From: Nemertoderma westbladi
Taxonomy: Eukaryota > Xenacoelomorpha > Nemertodermatida > Nemertodermatidae
Assembly (NCBI GenBank): GCA_032718475.1
Contig: JAUCBJ010003949.1
Location: forward strand, 1-64,000
Length of the DNA: 64,000 nt
Direction of reading: 5' to 3'
The notes under the pieces were generated by a model that had not been told where the DNA came from, did no database searches, and worked only from the letters and a program-made list of their open reading frames with translations. Shown in pieces: positions 23,480 to 33,109 of the stretch (its first letter is position 1; every line of letters begins with the position of its first letter). The position numbers and the translations under genes are program-made.

Positions 23480-23590
23480 ATAAAAATGTAGCTGTGGAGA
23501 GAACTTTAATATATTTATTTCTGAGACAGAGGCTGTCTCTGTCTCAGAAAATATGTACATTAAAGTTCTCTCCGCAGCTACATTTTTAAC
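23480..23590. repeat. Near-perfect hairpin, ~50-bp arms
   Basis: The arms 23481-23530 and 23533-23588 are inverted: AAAATGTAGCTG...GAGAGAACTTTAAT pairs with ATTAAAGTTCTCTCCGCAGC, closing at the GAGACAGAG/CTCTGTCTC centre. Probably a miniature foldback element; the adjoining sequence belongs to the dispersed repeat family of 21595. Confidence 0.85.
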
Positions 23591-23639
23591 GTGTGATTTA
23601 TTATAATTGACGCAAAACCCGCCTTCGTGATTCAACAAT

Positions 23640-23765
23640 GATGATTTTCAATTTAGGGAAAGGAACAGGTTGCAGTGGCAGTCTATTCTAACCAAAACAA
23701 TAAAAGAGAGCATATAACACTGTTACAGTTTCATTTTTGCTCGTAATCAGCTGTTATTTGCGTCC
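23640..23765 (-). repeat. Dispersed repeat family copy, inverted
   Basis: The reverse complement carries AAACTGTAAC, TTTATTGTTTTGGTTAGA, CACTGCAACCTGTTCC and, further out, GGCGGGTTTTGCGTC, the order seen at 21595-21790. Confidence 0.7.
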
Positions 23766-24206
23766 ATTTCCCCCTGGATATGGTTGTATTTTGATTGCGT
23801 CTTAAAGCATTTTTGTTATTTATATAAATGTAGCCACGACCGGAAATCCGTACCAAAGTTTTTATATCACTTTCAAACTAAAGTTCTATTTACAATCGTT
23901 TGATAATCCTCTATCAGTAGTTCAATATCAGTACTATCAGTAAATGAATAATTATATTAATAATATTAATATATTAACTATAATTAATATTAATTATATT
24001 GCCATTGCCTTTGTTCTCTTTCCTGCGTGTTTATATTTTTTAACTTTCTTTGATATCTTCCTGTCATTTAAAACAGTGACGTTTCTTAATAGGCCTATAT
24101 AAGGTTAATAAAATAATATACTGTTTACTATCCTTTTTATAAAGATAATATCTATTCAGTTTGACCCTTTTTTTGAACTGTATCCGATCCTTTTTTTCCT
24201 TTTGTG

Positions 24207-24390
24207 GGGCGAGACACGTATGGCGAGCCATCAGCGAACTGATATAATTATACTGGGCGAGACACGTATGGCGAGCCATCAGCGAACTGATATAATTATA
24301 CTATGGCCGTTTTTCAAAAGTCTGTGTGTGTGTGTGTGTGTGTGTCGGAAGCCATTAATGTCGGAAGCCATAAATGTCGGAAGCCATAAT
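24207..24390. repeat. 48-bp tandem pair, (GT)n, then three TCGGAAGCCAT repeats
   Basis: GGGCGAGACACGTATGGCGA starts two copies at 24207 and 24255. A (TG) run of about 11 units follows near 24322-24344, then three GTCGGAAGCCAT(T/A)AA units. The motif CTATGGCCGTTTTTCAAAAG plus TCGGAAGCC recurs at about 58072-58125, so this is a dispersed repeat. Confidence 0.75.
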
Positions 24391-24783
24391 CGAAGTTAAT
24401 ATCTTCAGCTAAATTGTATGGTTGAGTCATTTTGAACGGTCTCTCCATGGAAATTAATTGTTTAGCACCATACGATTAAAGTTATTTTGCACAGAAATTA
24501 GATACCGGTATCTGGAATCCATGTACCCCATTCCATTATAGTTTTTTATTTTTTCAAGTGATTTGCGTTAATAAATGTATTTTTAATTGATTTAAACATA
24601 ATTAACATTGTAAATTCATACGCTGATTCCATTCTCCCCCATAGAGCCTAAGGCATGGCAAGGGCAGCCGTGCCCAATAATATTCCTTGAAGTTTTACAT
24701 TAGTAACATTGCAAGCTAAAGTCTTTGACCAAGCCAGTGCCTAGGCTAGTACACAAGGACATAGTAGTCCAGTAGAAGGAATA

Positions 24784-25417
24784 CTACTAGGATCGGCATG
24801 CTGCATTGCAGCTGCATTTTTAAGAATGCTGTGCCGGCTTGTCAACAAAATTGCACCGCCACAACTCCCTATCACCCATGACATTTGCTAGATCATCCGC
24901 ATCTTTAAGGCCAGTGCCCTTTAAGATGCGTCTCAAGAAAGTCATGGGCTGTCCACCATGCTTATTCACTCCATGAGGCTGCCAAAGTACAAGATTATGC
25001 ACTGGCTGGTCCTCACGGCGAAAGCAATGTCCTGCAAAGCGGAGGCGATTTTGTTCTAGTGTCAAGCTTGGGGGAACCAATGAGACACCTCCAATGTTAT
25101 ATAGTGTCTGGTTGGAGATGTGTGTATTGTACTTGACACAATGAACCCGGCGTAGCATTCTTGTGAATGTGCCATCCAGAGATTTGGTGTCCTCGGCAGT
25201 TAGAGCCCGGCATGGACTCCCGTAGAGGAGTACTGGAACTACTGCTGCTCTAAATAATCGGACCTTAGGTTTCCGATGAATTCTCGGTGACTTCCAAATC
25301 CTGGAAAGCCTATTCAAGGCTGCCCATGCCTTTCCCTTACGTATTCGAAGGTCCTCACCTGACTTCCGGATCCATGATCCCAGGTAACAGAAGTCGTCCA
25401 CATGCTCAAGCATACCA
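24784..25417 (-). pseudogene. LINE-A fragment, 3' third, minus strand
   Basis: Reading on the minus strand, it begins at GGTATGCTTGAGCATG (near 25417), the middle of the LINE-A frame, and runs to the stop and the GATCCTAGTAGTA tail. The frame is open to its stop at 24820. It encodes the RT thumb and C-terminal domain with only a handful of differences from the 16.4-kb copy. A possible 7-bp target-site duplication AGGAATA is at 24777-24783 and 25421-25427; this is weak. Confidence 0.85.
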
Positions 25418-25670
25418 CATAGGAATAGTGCTCCTTCAATACATCTCAACAGACATCAATTCATTTGCCTGTGCCTACCAACGCGTGCTCCATAACATAA
25501 CATATATTCTTGATTTCCATCACCTCTCATCACAATTATTATTAGTAATTAAAAGTTTCAATTCGGTTTGTCTTTCCGTTATCTGGTTATTCAGTTATTG
25601 CATTATTAATAAATAAATGTTTTAAAATATATCTTATACGAAATATGGTTAATCATTAAAACTTGTCGCT

Positions 25671-26222
25671 AACATTCTCGCTATGGGGGTTTTAAAGAGT
25701 GTTGATTACATTTCTAATGTCAGTTTTCAGGTTTACATAAATCTAGTGTGTCTGTCTGTCGGTCTTTCTGTCAGTCAGTCTGCCAAAACATAAAAGAGAA
25801 TTCAAATTAACTAACATTCTCGCAATGGGGGTTTTAAGGTGTGCTGATTTCATTTCTGATGTCAGTTTTCAGGTTTAAATAAATCTAGTCTGTCTGTTTG
25901 TCGGTCTTTCTGTCAGTCAGTCAGTCTGTCAAAGTCAGTCAGTCTGTCTTAAAAAAGAATATAAACTAACTAACATTCTCGTTATGGGGGTTTTAATGGG
26001 TGCTAATTTTATTTCAGATGTCAGTTTTCACGTTTAAAAAAATCTAGTCTGTCTGGCTGTCGGTCTTTCTGTCAGTCAGTCTGTGAAAACTTAAGAAAGT
26101 ATACTAACTAACCAACATTCTCGCAATGGGGGCTTTAAGGGTTGCTGATTTCATTTTTGATGTCAGTTTACACGTTTACATAAATCTTGTCTGTCTGTCT
26201 GTCGGTCTCTCTGTCAGTCTGA
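25671..26222. repeat. Four-copy tandem repeat, 142-159-bp unit
   Basis: AACATTCTCGCWATGGGGGC/TTTTA begins copies at 25671, 25813, 25972 and 26114. Each continues through ATGTCAGTTTTCAGGTTTA and ends in a TCTGTCTGTCGGTCTTTCTGTCAGTCAG segment whose length varies and explains the different periods. Confidence 0.9.
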
Positions 26223-26399
26223 ACTACTGTACTGTGGTTGGCATTACGCCATATACCTAACACTAATAATACAGTCTACAATACAGCCTATCTACAGTAC
26301 AGAATGGATTTTTTGCCACGAAGAGCAATAAATGTCATTAATACTATCCACCAGTATACCTTCTCCAAGAGCCTTCCAATAAAACATGTATTCCAGCAT

Positions 26400-26450
26400 G
26401 ACGTCCACTGCACGTCTTCGTGTTGTCCATTGTGACGTGCAGTGGACTTC
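26400..26450. repeat. Hairpin, 17-bp arms
   Basis: GACGTCCACTGCACGTC at 26400-26416 is the near-exact reverse complement of GACGTGCAGTGGACTTC at 26433-26449, with a 16-base loop. Confidence 0.75.
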
Positions 26451-26529
26451 ATAGGCTCTAAGGGGTTAAGCAACACGGTCCCTACTTCGCCCTGTCGACA
26501 CCCCAGCCATTTTTCACCAATCCTTTTTT

Positions 26530-26830
26530 AGAGTTTTTTAATTTTTTTGGTATTGGTGAAAGTTCTACAACATTAGTAGATATGTTTTTTATGATAGCTA
26601 GTGTTTTTTTGCTAGCTAGTATTTTTTGAAATTATAAAAAATGTGAAAGTCCATCATATTTCAGGTTAAACTGTTGATGAATATATTAATGACCAAAATA
26701 ATTTCCAAAAATTACTAGCTAGTAAAAAATACTTGCTATATACCATAAAAAATCTACTAAGGTTCTAGAACATTCACTAATATAAAAAAGCACTCAAAAT
26801 CACAAAACAATAAAAGTTAAAAAACTCATT
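26530..26830. repeat. Foldback element, CTAGCTAGT/TTCTAGAACAT family
   Basis: The left arm (GAGTTTTTTAA, TATTGGTGAAAGTTCTAC, TTAGTAGAT, CTAGCTAGTATTTTT) is mirrored in order by the right arm (AAAAATTACTAGCTAGT, ATCTACTAAGG, TTCTAGAACATTCACTAATA, TTAAAAAACTC). A non-coding MITE-like inverted repeat. Related motifs appear at 47690-48660 and 61177-62075. Confidence 0.75.
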
Positions 26831-27911
26831 CGGGACTCTTTTGCTTAAGGAGTCAAAATGTAGAAAAAAGTCCCGAAGTTTGCGACGTTTGCGAAATTCG
26901 CGAAGAATTCGTCAGTTTCTGTGCCCTAATGGTTTCGTGACGAAACAATAAAATCTTACACACTTAACACACACGAACTAATTTAATGTGTGTATTAGTA
27001 TGCCTGAATAATTAAATAGAAATTGAATTAATGAACGCTATTTCAACATGAAATCTACGGAATCAATACACAACACACACACACTACTGAATTTAAAAGT
27101 TTATATAGATTGCAACTTATATTTGGCTGCTACCTTTTAGGCCTAATGGGTGACTAATTTAATTATTCACCCCTATATATTTGTAGCCTTTTTAATTTGT
27201 GCCTCTAATTGAATCAAACATTAAACCAAAATATATGTCACAATATTGGTCTGTCGGTAGCTGGTCAATGAATCTCTCATAAATTTGTTAATTAGTCGCT
27301 GCTCAGTCATTGAACATTTGAACACGTGCTGCTCGAAGACCCCACAACGTGTTATGAACTGCATCCTATCTTTTTCTCCTTTTTTTTTTAACTACATCCT
27401 TTCCTTTTTTTCCTTTTTTTTGAAAATATAAAATCATTTTTTCCTTTTTTTCTCTTTTTTTGGCTGGGAGGGCTGTAAATTGTAAAACTAATATTTATCA
27501 CGCCCCCCTCATCCGCCTCTTCCTTCTTAATCCCCAACTAAAACTCACTTCCCAAGATATTTAACCAAGTTACCTCGCAACGTTATATAAAATTATTTAC
27601 ATTTATTTAAAGAATAATATAGTATTACTGGCAGATAGGTTATATTGGACGGATCCAAGAATTCGATGTCCTTATTTCTAACGCGTGTTTGTTTGTTTGT
27701 TTGTTTGTGTGTTTGTTTGTACACACAACTTCTGGCACTTTATGGTGATGGAATTGGATGAAACTTTGATGATAGGTTCATTATCGGACCTAGTTGTGTA
27801 TGATGCAAGGTTTTGGTTGCTGGGGACCTGTTGGTTGCTGGGGGTGCTACCCCACCACCCCCCCCCCCCCCTAAACCTTTATTTTATTGCTCAGTAATAT
27901 ATTTATTATAG
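26831..27911. other. No gene seen; low-complexity runs upstream of the visible STAT exons
   Basis: Contains a CA-rich stretch (27070), T-rich tracts (27370-27460), a (GTTT)n run at about 27688-27722 and a C run at 27860-27871. No further STAT exon could be identified here; those encoding the N-terminal, coiled-coil and early DNA-binding regions are not visible in the window. Confidence 0.5.
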
Positions 27912-30771
27912 TTGGGCGGTGCAGAAGAGATAGCATTCTCAGTGAAGACCATGTCTCTCCCACTAGTAGTCATTGTCCATGGCAACCAAGAAGCGTCAGC
28001 AACGGCCACCATACTGTGGGACAACGCATTCGCGGATTCCGGGAGGATTGGCTTTACTGTACCCGATAGAGTTTCTTGGAAAGATTTAACAACGTCACTT
28101 AATAAGTTAGTATTGTTGTTGTAGCCACTAAGTAAATACGTCCTTGGTCTACTTTGTGGGTAGCTTTGTGATACTTAACTCAGGATTTGTTTATTTCAGT
28201 AAATTCCACCAAATTGGTGCGTTACCTATGACTGAAGAAAATTTGCAATACTTGGCGGAGAAAGCGTTCCCCACCTTACCACCGAATCCCGTTTATGATA
28301 AATTACAAGTTAGTGTAAATTACATGTACCGGACTATCCTAAAGTATGTTACCGTCCTTCTTGGTCAATATCGATATTGATACCGGTACGCTTCTGCATG
28401 CATTGCAGTTTTTGTTGCTTCTCTGTGTACTGATATGAGTAATATGGTTGCTTTTTAAATTCATATTTCGTGTATTTTTTTCAGATAACGTGGTCCCAAT
28501 TTAATAAAGATACTTTGGCGCATAAATCATTTACTTTTTGGGAATGGTTTCACGGAATATACGACTTACTCAAGCGACATCTTAAAGAGTTGTGGAACGA
28601 TAAGCTTATTGTCGGCTTTTTAGGGAAATTGACCGCCCAAGAAGCGCTGCTCAATTGTCCACAAGATGGGACGTTTTTGCTTAGATTTAGTGACGGGGAA
28701 CTGGGTGAGTGGAACGTTTTTACTTCCCTTAGAACGTTTTTGTGACTGCGAGCGAACATTATTTTAATTTATACAAATGTCTTACGTCTTCCAACTTTAG
28801 GCGGAATATCAATAGCGTGGATCGCCACCCACCCTGAGACTCACACACGACAGGTCTGGCATATCAACCCCTTTATCGCACGAGACTTCATTATTCGTTC
28901 TTTAGCGGAACGAGTAAAGGATTTCGACCATCTCACAGTTCTCTACCCTTGTCGTCCCAAGGCCGAGGCGTTCGGGAAATTCTACGAACGGTAAGTATTA
29001 TTGGAATGCATTGATAATCGCCTGATGGCGCTTAAATGTTATAATTAGTTAATTAATTTTCACATTTGATGGCTTTCAATCTGTCTGTAGTTTTTTCTAA
29101 GGAGGTTTTATGACTGAGAAATCGGTTAAAATATCCAGTTGGTTTTTCTTTTGAACTGTTTATTTTGTTATAAGATTGGAAACGTTAAAACCATAGAGCT
29201 GTTAATAATTTAAACCGCTGGTTTATTTAATGGTTTTAATGGTAATTAAAGAAATTAAAGAAAGATATCCTGATATGTTAAACTTAAATATATATTTTAT
29301 TCATACGAATATTATTCATACACCAGGGGCGTAGCCGAGGGGGAGGGGGGGGGGGGGGGGGGGGGGTGGTGGTGTGGGTTGGTTCTTTCTATCGCGCTTA
29401 CTTCGCTTGCAATCTCCCCCCCTTCACAGAATCTTGGCTACATCACTGATTAGCTAGACTGTAAGGCATCGTCCATAGAGTTCGTCAGGTATATGATGTC
29501 CGAATACATCCGGGATTTTTATACCGATTACAACATCCCTGTCCGGCACGCCCCCTGTTTTTGTGTAAATACCCCCCTTATTTCGCGGACGTACTCACTA
29601 TAATTTATGCCCGAATATGGGCATTACATCTACATCTTTACTTCACCTTTCACCTACATCTTCCTCGAATCCGATTGTAAAACGGATTGTTAGACGATTG
29701 TGTAATTAGAGATTGGGGCTTTGTAAACTCAAGAGAAATACCTTTGAAATCTTGGGCACTTTCTTGGACACACTTTTCCTACTTTATTGACACACTTTGG
29801 AAACTCTTTGGACACACTTTCTTGGACACTCTTTGGACACAGTTTGGACACTCTTTGGACACACTTTCTTGGACACTCTTTGGACACTCTTTGGACACAC
29901 TTTCTTGGACACTCTTTGGACATAGTTTGGACAATCTTTGGACACACTTTGGACACACTTTCTTGGACACTTGTTAGGAGAATCGCCCATTTGTGTTTAG
30001 GAATGCGGATCATGTGCAACGGGCTGTCCGTCTAGGTTACGTCGAAGCCGTCCTTATTAACAAGGTAACTGACCCCGTGGTGGCTGCCCCAATGAATATA
30101 GACAACCCAGAGACTCCAGCGCGACCAGACTGTCATGGTATGTTGGCTTACATTCTTAAATGCTTAATAATTTATACGAAACGCTGAAATAATATTTTTA
30201 TAGGAATAGGTGTAGAGTTATAATATAGGTGTGAATAAGTAGATGTATTGTGTGAATTATATGGGTAGAGATGACGATTGGATGAATTTGTTGAACACTC
30301 ACAGTTTAATCATAGTCCTAATTACTAACTAGTTTCTTAATGATAAATAATATAGCACATTATTTTACAGTAATCTTTGTGGTAATGTTGCATATTGTAA
30401 TTGTAATCTGGTATTATAATTATTCTTATAAAAAAAACTTGCTGTGATCATACGAACGGCGAGTTAAGATGTTGTCGTTTTTCTCGTAAATTACCATGAT
30501 ACGTTTATTGAATTACTCTTAAATAAACTTAATAAACTTTAATTACCTATTTATTGTCTTCTCCGCAGACGGATACCCACTAAGTCCAATGTCGTCGTTA
30601 ATCTGCAGTCCCCCGCCCCCGAGCATTGGTTCCCAGTCTGTGGTCACTGACGATGGCCGAGGCATCCACGTTCCACAGATATCCGACCTCCTCTCCGATC
30701 TTCCCCACTCGATGGCCATCGACGAAGACGAACTAGCCGACTTCCTCACGCGATTCCAAGATCCATCGTAG
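27912..30771 (+). CDS. STAT: STAT transcription factor, C-terminal half, six exons
   Basis: Exons: 27912-28105, 28200-28308, 28485-28704, 28801-28990, 30001-30137, 30569-30771. All introns are GT-AG with compatible phases, giving 350 residues and TAG at 30769-30771. Residues 1-64 end the DNA-binding domain ([26 protein letters not shown]); 65-~150 are the linker (ITWSQFN, FWEWF); SH2 follows with the phosphotyrosine-binding Arg168 in GTFLLRFS. Tyr251 in LGYVEAVL sits where STATs are phosphorylated by JAK kinases before dimerising. The tail ends in an acidic, amphipathic [12 protein letters not shown], a likely transactivation segment. The motifs look most like the STAT5/6 branch. Cytokine- or growth-factor-activated cytoplasm-to-nucleus signalling is the known family role. 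The 5' exons are not found in the window. Confidence 0.92.
29341..29366. repeat. Poly-G run in STAT intron 4
   Basis: About 23 consecutive G interrupted once. It lies between GGGGCGTAGCC and a distant GGCTAC, suggesting a small inverted-repeat element around it (about 29326-29450). Confidence 0.7.
29757..29972. repeat. Minisatellite in STAT intron 4, CTTTGGACAC unit
   Basis: Tandem ~11-12-bp units alternate CTTTGGACAC and CTTTCTTGGACAC in a rough 34-45-bp higher-order pattern, ending only about 30 bases before the exon-5 acceptor at 30000. It produces open frames on both strands that are artefacts. Confidence 0.9.
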
Positions 30772-31091
30772 TCTCTTTGTTCTCCGTCCCTATAGATCCG
30801 TCCGTCCTAGACCTCCCACACTCAGAGACAACCATGCACAGCCTCGCGGCAATCTTGTAAAAGATGTGGATTATCAGCCATCAAACTTGTTATAGCTTAT
30901 AACTTAGTTGTTATAGATTTCCAGTGTAATAATGTTGTATTTCTAGTGAAACCCAGCTGCTGCTATCATCCATACTGCTATTGCTATTACCAAATTCAAC
31001 CTTGGTATTATCATCCATTCACACCAGTTCCATTAGCATACATATCGCACAGCATACACGCTTGCTTTATCTCTCACACATCCTGATTGTG

Positions 31092-31097
31092 AATAAA
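31092..31097 (+). promoter_or_regulatory. Candidate polyadenylation signal of the STAT gene
   Basis: AATAAA about 320 bases after the STAT stop codon, before the 46-bp tandem repeat. Position is plausible for a 3' UTR end; no other evidence. Confidence 0.35.
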
Positions 31098-31215
31098 ATA
31101 GGGTATGACTTTAGCAGGGGAATACTAATATATACTTATACAATTTTATACAACTTGTACAATTTGCAGGGTAAGACCCCAAGTTTCGTTTCCTATTTGT
31201 ATGCCCGGATTGTAA

Positions 31216-31455
31216 CATGCATGTCCTACAACTCTAGCCCTAACTATTAATTACTGTGAATCATGCATGTCCTACAACTCTAGCCCTAACTATTAATTAC
31301 TGTAAATCATGCATGTCCTACAACTCTAGCCCTAACTATTAATTACTGTAAATCATGCATGTCCTACAACTCTAGCCCTAACTATTAATTACTGTAAATC
31401 ATGCATGTCCTACAACTCTAGCCCTAACTATTAATCACTGTGAATCATACATGTT
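31216..31455. repeat. 46-bp tandem repeat, five copies plus a diverged one
   Basis: CATGCATGTCCTACAACTC starts at 31216, 31262, 31308, 31354 and 31400, with an eroded copy at 31446. Copies are nearly identical, so the array is recent. Confidence 0.95.
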
Positions 31456-33109
31456 CTAAACTTTATTTTGTGGTTCCCCATCCCCCTTCACAACTTTGGT
31501 GACTAAGAATTATCTACGGGATATGACGTGTACGTTGGCGTCGTTGTGCCGTAGAGGGCTATGATGTGCCGCCATCACCATAGGTTAGGTTAGTTCGAAG
31601 ACTTCTAGGAAATAGTATTTATTCGAATAATAATTTAGAATACAGACCATGCTCTAGAAGTCCTTGGCTAGTTTCATTGTGGGGTGATTTAGGCTCGTAC
31701 CAAGTGGTCATACTTACAACTATCCCTTATTGCTACAATCCATTGTTAACACATCCTATACTCTTTTTATACGTAGTTTTAGTGACATTTAGTTTAAATC
31801 GCATCAAAACTCAAACTGAACCTTAGAAATGAACAACCCAATTTTGTAACGAAGAAAAACAGGTATTATTAGACTGACGAATAAATAATTTGCATTTAGT
31901 GCTGTTTAGTTCAGTGTAAGTAAGTGTACCGGTAAGTAAGTAGTATGCAGTTCCCAATAGAGGTGACATCTCTTCATTAACGACCATCGTACGATAGGCT
32001 CTGCTTTAGACTTTATCATATTATTCATACTTAATGAACATGAGAACAACTAGATGCAAATTGTATTGTATTCCATTGTATTTGCATACCTATCTATGTT
32101 TAAATTCGTTTCAATTTAAATGTAAATTTATTTAGGTATTTTTTTGCATTTATTTTAACTTTTGTCAACAATTCGTTGTTATGGAAATCCGGCCGGTACC
32201 GAAACCGGATTTTTTTCTCAAAATTTTCTCAAAAATATCCGCCACACTACTACTCTATATCGTTCTGGCCTGGGATCTGCCGACTATACCTTTCGCCGTT
32301 CCGAGCGAGCTATAACGAGCGATTTTATTTATACAAGGGACGGTCATAAAATGAAGAACATTTATTTTTCATTTTTTGCCTTTTTTACCTCCCCTTGCTG
32401 ACTGTAAACCATTGTACAGCTGTACAGGTATAGAGAGAATGGCGACATCGCCATGTATTTATTGGATATCTGGTGTGGCTTACTCATCGGAAAGCAGAGG
32501 TCTACAGCAGTAGGCTATGTACCTCACTACCATCGGAAACCTTTAGTAAATATGCCAATGTAGACGACAATTATACAAAGTCTGACGACGTATTTCCAGT
32601 GCGGTCGTCCCAGAACTTTAAAGCATTCTGGCCAAAACGAAAACTTACCTGACCATCTTGCGGGGCTCGAACCCAAGACCTCTCGAGTCTGATATGTAAA
32701 TTCAAGGCAACTACGTAATGAAACCACAGCGCCGTGGTCGGTATAAATCAGTCGTTTTTAGATATAAGTTGCTTTTGTCTCAGTGTCCATGTATGTATTA
32801 TATATGTTGGAAAAAACCATCATATCCTAATTCTGATAAACTTTAAATCTTTAAAAATTCAACTACGTGGAATAAAATAAGATTTTTCGCAGTTAAGTTT
32901 GTAAAAAAATCAACCAGTTTGCATTTAATTTCGGTTTCTGTGTTCATCTGTCAAACTATTTTGCTATCAAACCTACTAAATATAGTTTCCTAAAATTTGC
33001 ACTACGGTACTAGTCTTACTACCCTTGTGTCCAATCCAAATGGAATAAATAATTTATTGTATTTTTTAATCTTACATAATACTATTAGTAATAGTTTTCG
33101 CAATAGTAA
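31456..33109. other. No supported gene between STAT and the satellite
   Basis: AT-rich, without a frame showing domain resemblance. It holds one tRNA-like repeat (see 32655). Confidence 0.5.
32655..32735 (-). repeat. tRNA-derived SINE-like sequence
   Basis: On the minus strand GGCGCTGTGGTTTCATTACG and GTAGTTGCC resemble a 5' tRNA half. About 45 bases later comes a perfect B box, GGTTCGAGCCC (plus-strand 32663-32673), followed by CGCAAGATGG. The spacing is longer than in a true tRNA, so a SINE head is the better reading. Confidence 0.45.

Noticed and set aside
29687-30035. Open frames on both strands with Phe/His/Thr or Val/Ser/Lys repeats
   Set aside because: Produced by the CTTTGGACAC minisatellite within a STAT intron.
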